A stretch of 25,844 bases of DNA from JAYVJH01 sp043777595 (GTDB lineage: Bacteria > Bacteroidota > Bacteroidia > Cytophagales > Spirosomataceae). The translations under genes and the position numbers were made by a program. Below, in pieces: positions 15,970 through 23,816 of the stretch. The notes beneath the pieces are model-generated. The model worked only from the letters and a program-made list of their open reading frames with translations. It was not told the DNA's origin and did no database searches. Every line of letters begins with the position of its first letter. The first letter of the stretch is position 1. The DNA lies in assembly GCA_043777595.1 (NCBI GenBank), contig JAYWHT010000115.1:1-25844 (forward strand). The letters are read 5' to 3'.

Positions 15970-17052
15970 ATGCTCGCACACTTAGACCTCAAACGACTCA
16001 ACGCCCCTTACCAAACCGAAATCGACGAAGCACTGCTACGAGTGGGTCGGTCGGGTTGGTATGTGCTGGGCAACGAGGTGGCTACTTTTGAAGCCAACTG
16101 GGCAGCTTATTGCCAGACCGATTTTTGTGTAGGAGTTGCTAATGGCTTAGATGCCCTAACGCTTGTTTTTAAGGGCTATGACTTTGCGGCTGGCAGCGAG
16201 GTCATAGTTCCTGCCAATACCTACATTGCATCTATTTTGGCAGTTGTCAATGCTGGGCTTATTCCTGTTTTTGTAGAGCCAGATTTAGAAAGCTATAATA
16301 TTGATTATGAACAAATTGAATCTAAGATTACGCCCAAAACTGTAGCCATTCTGACTGTCCATCTCTACGGAAAATGTGTGAGAGCCGATGATGTATGGCA
16401 TATTTCGAGAAGGTATAATCTCAAAGTTATTGAAGATGCTGCTCAGGCGCATGGGGCTGAGTATCAAGGACGTAAGGCGGGCAATTTGTCAGATGCAGCG
16501 GCATTTAGTTTTTATCCAACCAAAAACCTGGGTGCATTGGGCGATGCTGGGGCAGTTACAACGAACGACGAAGCCTTAGCCAGCAAAATCAGGAGTCTTC
16601 GCAATTATGGCTCATCGCAAAAATACGTCAATCAATACCAAGGAATCAACAGCCGATTGGACGAAATACAGGCAGCAGTTTTGAATGTCAAACTCAAATA
16701 TTTGGATTTAGAAAACACTCGAAGACAACAAATAGCTCAGCGATATTTGACCGAAATCAAAAACTCAGACCTTGTTTTACCAGCCACCAACACAGCCAGT
16801 TACGATGCTTGGCACTTGTTTGTGGTACGCCACCCACAGCGTGATATTTTCGTGAGCCACTTAGCTAATAATGGTATCGAAGCTGCCATTCATTACCCTA
16901 TCCCCCCACACAAGCAAGCGGCTTTGGTAAACTTTAATAACTTGTTTTTACCCATAACTGAGCAAATTCATCAAAAAACACTAAGCCTACCGCTCAATCC
17001 GTATTTGACAGAACTGGAGATACAGTTGGTGATTGACGTATTGAATCTGTAA
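15970..17052 (+). CDS. DegT/DnrJ/EryC1/StrS sugar aminotransferase, FdtB/QdtB-like
   Basis: A 360-aa PLP-dependent aminotransferase acting on nucleotide-linked keto-sugars. The PLP Schiff-base lysine is Lys185 in 'FYPTKNLGALGDAGAV'. Also present are 'GVANGLDAL' (phosphate-binding), 'EVIVPANTYIASILAV', 'HLYGKCV', 'VIEDAAQAHGAEYQG' (PLP-binding Asp) and 'LRNYGSSQKY...INSRLDEIQAAVL'. The opening 'FLDLK..NA.Y..E' pattern and this set of motifs resemble dTDP-3-oxo-6-deoxyhexose aminotransferases (FdtB/QdtB), which make 3-amino sugars for lipopolysaccharide or glycan. No other sugar pathway gene is in the window, so the exact sugar is open. It is the last gene before the cassette array. Confidence 0.9.
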   Translation: MLAHLDLKRLNAPYQTEIDEALLRVGRSGWYVLGNEVATFEANWAAYCQTDFCVGVANGLDALTLVFKGYDFAAGSEVIVPANTYIASILAVVNAGLIPVFVEPDLESYNIDYEQIESKITPKTVAILTVHLYGKCVRADDVWHISRRYNLKVIEDAAQAHGAEYQGRKAGNLSDAAAFSFYPTKNLGALGDAGAVTTNDEALASKIRSLRNYGSSQKYVNQYQGINSRLDEIQAAVLNVKLKYLDLENTRRQQIAQRYLTEIKNSDLVLPATNTASYDAWHLFVVRHPQRDIFVSHLANNGIEAAIHYPIPPHKQAALVNFNNLFLPITEQIHQKTLSLPLNPYLTELEIQLVIDVLNL

Positions 17053-17293
17053 CGCAATATAAGATTACGCAACGCCAACCCACCCAAGCAAATAGTGAAT
17101 AGAAAATGTATAAAACCCGTTAGATATATCAATAAAACAAATAGTCTGAAATTTTTGGCAATATTGACTAAAAATACTTTATTTGTGGGATAATAGTGAA
17201 CAAATAAAAATATACGACATTAATAGTACAATAAAAAAACTTTATAGTACCAAATAATCCAAAAAATACTACAAAACTTTCGCCTATTAACAC
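17053..17293. other. AT-rich flank preceding the first cassette
   Basis: No gene is seen. The stretch lacks the GGGCGGACG and CAAATCCC words that mark all the repeats to the right, so the left border of the array is not preceded by one of those repeats. It is where an attI-like or secondary insertion site would lie. A direct repeat of TAGTAC occurs at about 17225 and 17246, without an obvious role. Confidence 0.4.
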
Positions 17294-17302
17294 GTTGTGT
17301 GC
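17294..17302 (+). other. Left junction (R'-like box) of cassette 1
   Basis: GTTGTGTGC, preceded by C as at every later junction, begins the array. Its reverse complement GCACACAAC lies at 19964-19972, directly after the last gene of the cassette. The bases to its left do not belong to the repeat family, so this is the boundary with the host chromosome or with an attI-type site. Confidence 0.65.
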
Positions 17303-17429
17303 AACCCTAAAACACGACAGTCGAACATTTTACCGACAAACAAATCCACAACCTTCGACAGACTTTTCAGAATTTAAAACGGAACATTAAGCAAAGATTT
17401 CGTATATTTCGAGCAATTCTAAAAATACG
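17303..17429 (+). other. Leader of the restriction-modification cassette
   Basis: This 127-bp stretch between the junction and the methyltransferase ATG holds no gene. A TATATTTC sequence at about 17404-17411 is one base from the TAnnTTTG promoter box, some 20 nt before the start codon, and could drive the cassette. Confidence 0.3.
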
Positions 17430-18662
17430 ATGAGTAAGAAATATTCTGATATAAAAGTAAAACTAAAAATCGAGGTGAACAAAACGACTGACAACGATTT
17501 GGCACACCTTACGCATTACTTTCAAAACCACCAAAACGGCGTTTCTCAATACTTTAAACCTACGGCAACCAATTATTTAACGACTTTGCATGAAGCCTTA
17601 AATATTGTTCAAGAGCCTGATTTTCAATACTATTTGCCGATAGATTGGGACGTTCCATTTCCCCCAACTGAAAAACCAAAATTCAAATTTATTGACTTAT
17701 TTGCAGGTATTGGAGGCATTAGGCTTGCTTTTCAGAACCTTGGTGGCAAATGCGTTTTTACAAGCGAGTGGGACACTTACTCGAAAAAAACATATGATGC
17801 TAATTTTGGCGAAGTTCCGTTTGGCGACATAACAAAAATTTCTGAAACTGAAATTCCAGACCATGATATTTTACTTGGCGGTTTTCCTTGTCAGCCATTT
17901 TCAATAGCAGGAGTTTCAAAGAAAAATGCGTTGGGTAGAGCCCACGGATTTTTGGACGAAACACAAGGGACATTATTTTTTGATGTTGCAAGAATCATAA
18001 AACATAAAATGCCTGCGGCATTTATGTTAGAGAATGTCAAAAATCTTGTTTCCCATGACAAAGGAAAAACATTTAAAATCATAAAAGAAACCTTGAAAGA
18101 GCTTGGTTATTCCATTCATTTCAAAGTTTTAGATGGTAAACATTTTGTTCCTCAACATAGAGAAAGAATTATTATAGTAGGTTTTCGGACAGACAAATTT
18201 AATGATTTGGAAACTTTTGAGTTCCCAAACATGAGCGAAACTAAGTTTGCAATCAAAGACATTTTGGAAGATGAAGTAGATGCGAAATATACACTTTCTG
18301 ACAAACTTTGGAATTACTTGCAGGGCTATGCTAAAAAACACAAAGAAAAAGGTAACGGATTTGGATTTGGATTGACTGATTTAAACGGAATTTCAAGAAC
18401 AATGAGTGCAAGATATTATAAAGATGGAGCAGAGATTTTGATTCCCCAAGAGGACAAAAACCCAAGACGTTTAACACCAAGAGAATGTGCAAGATTACAA
18501 GGTTTTCCCGACAGTTTTTTAATTCCAGTTTCTGACAATCAGGCGTATAAACAATTTGGTAACTCTGTCGTAACACCTCTAATTCAAGCAGTTGGACAAA
18601 ATATTGTAAAAGAAATTCTAAAAGTCAATGAACTTAAAAAAACTAAAATCGCTGTTTATTGA
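17430..18662 (+). CDS. DNA (cytosine-5) methyltransferase of a type II RM system, Dcm-like
   Basis: A 410-aa C5-methyltransferase that methylates cytosine in a specific duplex site and so protects host DNA from its partner nuclease. Motif I is 'FAGIGG' at residues 91-96. The catalytic loop 'GGFPCQPFS' carries nucleophile Cys154. 'LENVKNL' has the ENV Glu201, 'QHRERIIIVGF' is motif VIII, and 'RRLTPRECARLQGFPDSF' and 'YKQFGNSVVTPLI' are motifs IX-X. The N-terminal ~85 residues, with 'YLTTLHEALNIVQEP', resemble the extension found in Dcm/EcoRII-type enzymes. It overlaps the downstream nuclease gene by 35 bp. With a MvaI/BcnI-type partner, a CCWGG- or CCNGG-like target is likely; this is inference from the families. 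Confidence 0.93.
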   Translation: MSKKYSDIKVKLKIEVNKTTDNDLAHLTHYFQNHQNGVSQYFKPTATNYLTTLHEALNIVQEPDFQYYLPIDWDVPFPPTEKPKFKFIDLFAGIGGIRLAFQNLGGKCVFTSEWDTYSKKTYDANFGEVPFGDITKISETEIPDHDILLGGFPCQPFSIAGVSKKNALGRAHGFLDETQGTLFFDVARIIKHKMPAAFMLENVKNLVSHDKGKTFKIIKETLKELGYSIHFKVLDGKHFVPQHRERIIIVGFRTDKFNDLETFEFPNMSETKFAIKDILEDEVDAKYTLSDKLWNYLQGYAKKHKEKGNGFGFGLTDLNGISRTMSARYYKDGAEILIPQEDKNPRRLTPRECARLQGFPDSFLIPVSDNQAYKQFGNSVVTPLIQAVGQNIVKEILKVNELKKTKIAVY

Positions 18663-19935
18663 CAACGGATGCACTAAAATTTACATCAAAAAACTTTCAC
18701 CAAATGACAACTCGAAAAATCAAGTTTATTTCGGTGGTAGTTTTGAAATTTTGAATATTTTACCAATTTCTGAAATTAAAACCGAAGAAGCTGGCGACTG
18801 GAATAAAGAACGATTCAAGGCATCAATCAATTTTTCGTGGATTGGTGAAGACGGGAATTTATACCCTGCCCCAAATTCGCAGTTGATTTTGTACCCAAAA
18901 TATCCAGAAGTCAGATTTTCGGGGTTTCTCTCAAAATGTCAAAAACCGCCATCGGAGTTGATGACACAAAGACTTGCGGACAGGCTTTTGTTTTTTTCGG
19001 TTGCAAAGGAGGGTACAGTTTTAGGGTTTGTTGCAGCACCTGATTCTGAACTTTCGCAAGAGTTTTTGAACATAAAATCCATTTCAGAACACGGAGTTTT
19101 CAAAGTAATCGAGTTGCCACAAGTTGCAAATAATAGAGTAAAATTGCTCAATGAGTTGCTTCGTATTCATCAATTAGGCTGGATAAATTCAAAACGACTT
19201 GACGGGCAGGGGAATATTTTACCTTGCGAAGCACCAAATTGTGGTGGTTACACATTGGAAGCAGAATTGGGAATTACGCCCAATGGATATTCTGAGCCTG
19301 ACTTTTTAGGTTGGGAAGTCAAACAATTTGGCGTAGATAATTTTGCAAAAATCAATTCGGCAATCATAACTTTAATGACACCCGAACCAACAGACGGAAT
19401 TTATAAAACTGAGGGTACAGAAGCATTTTTGAGAAAATACGGTTACGCTGATAAAACTGGAAGAGAAGACAGAATAAATTTTGGTGGCGTTCACAAAGCG
19501 GGAATTATACACCCGTCAACAAAATTAGAAATGCAACTTATTGGGTTCGACATTGAAAGTGGAAAAATCAGAAATGCAAATGGTAGGATTTCTTTGGTAG
19601 ATTTAGAAGGAAACGAAACGGCATCTTGGAGTTTTGCATCAATGCTTTTGCACTGGAACAGAAAGCATAATCAGGCTTGTTATGTTCCTTCACTTTCAGA
19701 AACCGAGCAAATTAGACAATACAAATATGGAAACAATATAATTCTTGGCACAGGGACAGATTTTCAGCTTTTTCTTAGACAAATGGCAGTCGGAAACATT
19801 TATTATGACCCTGGAATCAAAATGGAAAACGTTTCGACAAAGCCAAAAATCAAGAAACGAAGCCAATTTCGTATAAAATCACAACACTTGCCGAACCTTT
19901 ACAAGGAAAATGAAGTGATTGACATTACGAAGTGA
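18628..19935 (+). CDS. MvaI/BcnI-family type II restriction endonuclease
   Basis: A 435-aa protein whose C-terminal ~250 residues match the MvaI/BcnI restriction endonuclease family: 'LLNELLRIHQLGWINSKRLD', 'NCGGYTLEAELGITPNGYSE' and the PD-(D/E)xK-type site 'PDFLGWEVKQF' with Asp225, Glu230 and Lys232. The N-terminal ~175 residues are an added domain absent from the ~240-aa MvaI and BcnI; it may help DNA binding. MvaI cleaves CCWGG and BcnI CCSGG as monomers. Its start overlaps the methyltransferase gene by 35 bp, so the two are co-transcribed and translation may be coupled, the usual order of a cassette in which protection is made first. The gene ends 28 bp before the 3' repeat of cassette 1. 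Confidence 0.85.
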   Translation: MNLKKLKSLFIDNGCTKIYIKKLSPNDNSKNQVYFGGSFEILNILPISEIKTEEAGDWNKERFKASINFSWIGEDGNLYPAPNSQLILYPKYPEVRFSGFLSKCQKPPSELMTQRLADRLLFFSVAKEGTVLGFVAAPDSELSQEFLNIKSISEHGVFKVIELPQVANNRVKLLNELLRIHQLGWINSKRLDGQGNILPCEAPNCGGYTLEAELGITPNGYSEPDFLGWEVKQFGVDNFAKINSAIITLMTPEPTDGIYKTEGTEAFLRKYGYADKTGREDRINFGGVHKAGIIHPSTKLEMQLIGFDIESGKIRNANGRISLVDLEGNETASWSFASMLLHWNRKHNQACYVPSLSETEQIRQYKYGNNIILGTGTDFQLFLRQMAVGNIYYDPGIKMENVSTKPKIKKRSQFRIKSQHLPNLYKENEVIDITK

Positions 19936-19963
19936 GAGGACAGTTCTCGGCAGAAAAAGGGCT

Positions 19964-20160
19964 GCACACAACATAGTATTTACGAAAAAGTGGGCGGACG
20001 GAAGTAATTGAACATCAGTACATTAACAAACATTTGTACCAGCGGACCGAATACTATGAAGCATTTGGAAGTAACTCAACTTTGTGCTACTTTTGGGCAG
20101 AAGTTACGGGCTGACGAGTTTCAAATCCCACTTCTTCGTAAATACTTTTTCGTTATCGGC
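19964..20160 (+). repeat. attC-like recombination site 1 (end of RM cassette)
   Basis: It runs from the R''-like GCACACAAC (19964-19972) to the next R'-like box GTTATCGGC (20152-20160). The inner arms GTATTTACGAAAAAGTGGG (19976-19994) and CCCACTTCTTCGTAAATAC (20127-20145) pair over 19 positions with one A-C mismatch. The central part holds GGGCGGACGGAAGTAATTG and CGGGCTGACGAG. Overall length is 197 nt. Confidence 0.7.
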
Positions 20161-20252
20161 AACCTTATCAGACCAACTCAACACCGACAAAAAGCAAAAA
20201 ACGATGCTTGTACCAGACAAACATCGTTTTTACAACGTCAAAACTAACAAGT

Positions 20253-20657
20253 TTACTTTTTGTCAGGAAAAACTTGCACTGGGTTCTCTGTAATTATGAA
20301 CGGACGCTCTAAAATAAGAATGGCGGTCATAATAATTGCCGCAAAACCTGGACCCAAAAGCGTACCAACAAAGGCATCACCAGCAGTTGCGTGAGAACCA
20401 ATCGCACCGTGCATCAACAAAATTATTCCTAATGCAGCATAAGGTCTGTACTTTTTGAATAGAAGACCTATTCCACCTAACAAATCAAGTGAACCGACAA
20501 TAAATGTCCAAGTGTGGTCATAATGCAAACGCCCCATTGACTTGATAAACATATCAATACCAATAAACGGTCCGACAGTTTTTAGAAAGCCTATGGCACA
20601 AAACTGTAATGCCCCAAGACCAATCAAAATATACAATGCAATTCTTTTTCCTTTCAT
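20253..20657 (-). CDS. DoxX-like membrane protein
   Basis: A 134-aa protein with four hydrophobic segments from the ATG at 20657: 'IALYILIGLGALQFCAIGFL', 'WTFIVGSLDLLGGIGLLF', 'YAALGIILLMHGAIGSHA' and 'GPGFAAIIMTAILILE'. Length and helix pattern match DoxX-like proteins, membrane proteins linked to thiol, quinone or reactive-species stress. A TTG start 30 bp upstream is possible but would lie within the divergent promoter. It is the only gene of the array on the minus strand, divergent from the HxlR regulator. In Bacillus subtilis the DoxX-family CatD is controlled by HxlR/DUF24-type regulators, a useful parallel. Here the pair is carried as one cassette. Confidence 0.8.
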   Translation of the reverse strand: MKGKRIALYILIGLGALQFCAIGFLKTVGPFIGIDMFIKSMGRLHYDHTWTFIVGSLDLLGGIGLLFKKYRPYAALGIILLMHGAIGSHATAGDAFVGTLLGPGFAAIIMTAILILERPFIITENPVQVFPDKK

Positions 20658-20681
20658 TTTACTGAATTTTAGTGAACAATG

Positions 20682-20736
20682 TTTCAAAAGTAATTATAAT
20701 ACTATACCTTTGCAAGTAGTACACAAAAACTGTACT
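20682..20736 (+). promoter_or_regulatory. Shared divergent promoter with HxlR-type operator
   Basis: Towards HxlR, TTTC (20682-20685), a 19-bp spacer and TACCTTTG (20705-20712) fit the Bacteroidetes promoter. The inverted repeat AGTACA-N7-TGTACT (20718-20736) follows at the expected transcription start. Towards DoxX, TACTTTTG on the minus strand (20692 to 20685) is another exact TAnnTTTG box. A dimeric HxlR bound to this palindrome would cover both starts. Confidence 0.55.
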
Positions 20737-20775
20737 AATACCGTAAACAATAGTATTGTTGATAATCAACAGTTT

Positions 20776-21147
20776 ATGATGAAAAATAAATCAAGAATAG
20801 TTTGTCCAGTTCAACATTCTCTCAATATTTTGGGTGGAAAATGGAAATTACCAATCCTTCATGCCTTACACAAAGGCAGTCCAAAACGGTTTAAAGAATT
20901 GGAAAGAGAGATTGAAGGTATTACCCCAACAATGCTGACTACTCAACTTCGGGACTTAGAAAAAGAAAAGATAATAAGCCGACAAATCTTTGCGACTGTC
21001 CCACCGACAGTTGAATATAGCATAACCGAACTTGGACAGACGATTAAACCACTTATTTACGAAATCAAAAAGTGGGGCATACATCATATGCGAGAAGCAA
21101 AACCCAAAATACAGACGGACGAAGAAGAAAGGCAGCCGATAACATAG
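20776..21147 (+). CDS. HxlR (DUF24) family transcriptional regulator
   Basis: A 123-aa winged helix-turn-helix regulator from the ATG at 20776. The family signature is clear: 'CPVQHSLNILGGKWKLPIL' near the start, 'PKRFKELEREIEGITPTMLT' with 'QLRDLEKEKIISRQIF' as the recognition helix and wing, and 'YSITELGQTIKPLIYEIKKW'. The single N-terminal Cys10 is the conserved cysteine that senses quinones or electrophiles in YodB/QsrR-type members. It is divergent from doxX and most likely represses both genes through the palindrome between them. Its last codons run through the R''-like box (21135-21143) and the stop overlaps the cassette repeat, so the gene and recombination site are fused. Confidence 0.88.
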   Translation: MMKNKSRIVCPVQHSLNILGGKWKLPILHALHKGSPKRFKELEREIEGITPTMLTTQLRDLEKEKIISRQIFATVPPTVEYSITELGQTIKPLIYEIKKWGIHHMREAKPKIQTDEEERQPIT

Positions 21148-21332
21148 TATTTATGAAAAAGAGGGCGGACGTAAGTAATTGAACATCAGTAAATTAATCA
21201 ACATTTGCACCAGCGGACGGAATACTATGAAGCAGTTGGAAGTAACTCAACTTTGGAACAAAACCCAGCACCAGTTACGGGCTGACGAGTTCCAAATTCC
21301 CCCTTCTTCATAAATACTCGTACGTTGTGCGT
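21135..21332 (+). repeat. attC-like recombination site 2 (end of HxlR-DoxX cassette)
   Basis: GCCGATAAC (21135-21143) is the exact complement of the box that opens this cassette at 20152-20160. The inner arms GTATTTATGAAAAAGAGGG (21147-21165) and CCCCCTTCTTCATAAATAC (21299-21317) pair with two mismatches. The next R'-like box is GTTGTGCGT (21324-21332). Length is 198 nt, and the middle is closely related to site 1. Confidence 0.7.
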
Positions 21333-21394
21333 CATGGTATAAGACCACAGCAAACATCAAAATCCTAAACAGACAATTCAACCAAATTCGACAT

Positions 21395-23059
21395 ATGGCG
21401 TTATTGCAGACTATTGAAACCATCGAACGAAAATACATTACTGATTCAAGTTTATCAGTAAAAAACAATAAGGACTTTTTTCAAGACTACATTATCAGAA
21501 ATCTTGGTGGCTCAAAACTTCCTGACTTTCTAAAAATCGGGAATTTAAAGAAAGAATCGGGCTTAGTTTTCCCTGCCTTAATTCCACTTTCAGAAATCAA
21601 AGGTTTAGCTTTTGAACTTAATGATAGCAACCGAGAAGAAGTAAATCTAACTTTACAGTCTATTGCTTTGCAACTAATTCAGCAATTAGACCACCGCTAT
21701 TTTGAGTTTACGATTATTGACCCTAAGAAAATGGGGACAAATTTTAAGTATTTACGCAGACTTTCAAAAAAGTACATAAAGGAACTTGTTTATGATGATG
21801 AAGCTATAAAATCCTGCATAAATAGCAATTTTAATAAGTCAATCAGTATCATAAACGAATGTACAACTCACTACGATTCACTTGAAGAATACAATCAAGA
21901 AAGTGGTAATATCCAACCTTTTCGCTTCTTCTTCATTGCTGACTTTCCATATGGATTTAAAGATTCAATGGATAAGTTAGTAACCCTCATTCACAATAAT
22001 CAAGAATCAGGGGCATATTTTTTTATGACTTATGACCCATCAGTTAAATTGGGTATGCACCAAGAAAAAGTGGCTCAAATTTTAGAACAAGTTTGCATTT
22101 TACAGGAATTTGGCAACCCAATAAACGATAATTACCGATTTAGTAATTTTAAATACGACCATTTGTTTAACAAAGAATTTACTTTGGGGCTTGACAGGAG
22201 CGACATAAATCCCGACAAAATAAATGATAGTGTTTCTGAAATTATGTCACTCGAATCTTCAAACACCGTAATTGATTCTAAGGACGGGGTACGAATTCCG
22301 ATTGGAAAATTATCAGGTCAAACTTTCTACTTTACTTTTGGACACGAAACGACTAACTACAATGCAATTATTGGTGGTCAGTCGGGCAAGGGGAAGACAG
22401 TTTTGTTAAACAACATCATTGCCAAAGGAATTGACACATACTCACCAGTAGAACTACAATTTATGATTCTCGATTGTGGAGGCGTTGGTTTTCAAGAGTT
22501 TAAGGAAAGTAACCACCTAAAACATTTTCTATGTTCAAGCAATGTTGAACAATGTATTGAGTTCATCAAACTACTCGAAGAGGAATTTTCTAAAAGAGAA
22601 GAATTATTTAGAACGGAAATGGTGGCAGAACTGCGAGATTACAACAAAAAAGCGACTATTCCTCTACCCCGAATAATTGGAATCATAGACGAATTTCACG
22701 TTTTGTTTACTGGAACAAGCCGAAATACTGATTTTGTTGAAAAAATAATTGTTGAGAAAATAATCAGAATCGGACGAAAATTTGGTTTGCACCTAATACT
22801 AAGCACGCAATCGTTGGGCGGTGGAGTTAGAAAGTCTATTTTAGATAACATACCACTTCGTATTGCATTAGGCATGACTTCTGACCAGTCAGCCAATTTC
22901 TTAGGATTACAGAATGATGCAGCCGCCAACTTAGAAAGAGGTGTTGCGGTTTATAATGGCGACAATGGAAACAAAAAGCAGAACAAAGTTTTTTCTGTTA
23001 ATTTTATAGATACCGAAACAGTCCACAGAATTATTAAAGAATCAAACAACAAATATTAA
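21395..23059 (+). CDS. FtsK/SpoIIIE-like ATPase
   Basis: A 554-aa soluble ATPase of the FtsK/HerA class. The C-terminal half is an intact motor: Walker A 'GGQSGKGKT' at residues 327-335, Walker B 'IIGIIDEFHVLF' with Asp432-Glu433, 'GRKFGLHLILSTQSLGG' as the sensor region, and 'LDNIPLRIALGM'. The N-terminal half contains 'LTLQSIALQLIQQLDHRYFE' and 'FTIIDPKKMGTNFKYLRRL', which echo the 'FMILDCGGVGFQEF' region after the real Walker A. It looks like a second, degenerate FtsK module without its P-loop, as in tandem-module secretion ATPases. No transmembrane segments. It is the first gene of a three-gene unit, 1 bp before the coiled-coil membrane gene. It may pump DNA or protein at the membrane; the substrate is unknown. 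Confidence 0.85.
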   Translation: MALLQTIETIERKYITDSSLSVKNNKDFFQDYIIRNLGGSKLPDFLKIGNLKKESGLVFPALIPLSEIKGLAFELNDSNREEVNLTLQSIALQLIQQLDHRYFEFTIIDPKKMGTNFKYLRRLSKKYIKELVYDDEAIKSCINSNFNKSISIINECTTHYDSLEEYNQESGNIQPFRFFFIADFPYGFKDSMDKLVTLIHNNQESGAYFFMTYDPSVKLGMHQEKVAQILEQVCILQEFGNPINDNYRFSNFKYDHLFNKEFTLGLDRSDINPDKINDSVSEIMSLESSNTVIDSKDGVRIPIGKLSGQTFYFTFGHETTNYNAIIGGQSGKGKTVLLNNIIAKGIDTYSPVELQFMILDCGGVGFQEFKESNHLKHFLCSSNVEQCIEFIKLLEEEFSKREELFRTEMVAELRDYNKKATIPLPRIIGIIDEFHVLFTGTSRNTDFVEKIIVEKIIRIGRKFGLHLILSTQSLGGGVRKSILDNIPLRIALGMTSDQSANFLGLQNDAAANLERGVAVYNGDNGNKKQNKVFSVNFIDTETVHRIIKESNNKY

Positions 23060-23060
23060 G

Positions 23061-23801
23061 ATGACGGCATTCAACAAATATATATCAAACATTCAAGAGC
23101 AAGTCAGGATACATGATAATCAGCAATTTGCAACGCAAATACTTCCGATAGTTCGAGAAGTTAAAAAAGCTGTTACCGACAATGCAGGGACAATTTCAAA
23201 ATATAAAGTTATTGAAAAAGAGTTTGAAAATTATATAAATGCCAATGCTTCAAACATTACCAGTTTATCGCAGGTAAGTCATAAAATCGGTTTTACAGCA
23301 AAAAAAATAGATGAACTTCAAAAACAAATTGATGAAAATGACACATTATTAGTAATGGTCAGTTCTGAAACGAGTTCTTACTTTTGGAATAACTATAATT
23401 CTATCCTAAATAAAGTTCCAGAACTAAATATCGCCAATGTCCAGCCGACAATAGACTTGCTCAAACGTCAGTACAACGAGATTAGTAAAGGCGAAGATGA
23501 TTTACAAATAACAATCCAAAACGAAAAACGTAGAAGAGAAGCCGAAGCCAAAGCAGAAATAGAGCGTAAGAAAAAAGAAGAAGAGGGACGATTGCGACAA
23601 GAAAAACTAAAAAGAGAGAAAGAAGAACGAGAAAGACAAGAGGCTCAACAAAAACTCATTAAGGGTATTTTCATATTCTTAGGTGTCTGCATAGGTATTT
23701 GGATTTTCGTTGCTTATATATTGCCTTTTATACTTGTTTGGTGGTGGTTGATACTGATAGTTATTGGTGTAATTGTTTATAAGGTTTTCAAAGATAGTTA
23801 G
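23061..23801 (+). CDS. Coiled-coil protein with two C-terminal membrane helices
   Basis: A 246-aa protein I cannot assign to a named family. Residues 1-150 are helical and polar. A strongly charged Lys/Glu/Arg coiled coil covers about residues 153-195 ('EKRRREAEAKAEIERKKKEE' and on). It ends with two hydrophobic helices ('GIFIFLGVCIGIWIFVAYIL' and 'WWWLILIVIGVIVYKVF') separated by a short turn, so the protein is anchored by its C-terminus with the long arm in the cytoplasm. The start is one base after the stop of the ATPase gene, so the two are very likely translationally coupled and act together. It could tether the ATPase to the membrane. Confidence 0.75.
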   Translation: MTAFNKYISNIQEQVRIHDNQQFATQILPIVREVKKAVTDNAGTISKYKVIEKEFENYINANASNITSLSQVSHKIGFTAKKIDELQKQIDENDTLLVMVSSETSSYFWNNYNSILNKVPELNIANVQPTIDLLKRQYNEISKGEDDLQITIQNEKRRREAEAKAEIERKKKEEEGRLRQEKLKREKEERERQEAQQKLIKGIFIFLGVCIGIWIFVAYILPFILVWWWLILIVIGVIVYKVFKDS

Positions 23802-23816
23802 CAAGATTGTTTCAAA

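Noticed and set aside
20542..20775. Longer N-terminus for the HxlR regulator
   Set aside because: It would run antisense through the doxX start and the shared promoter; the family start fits the ATG at 20776.
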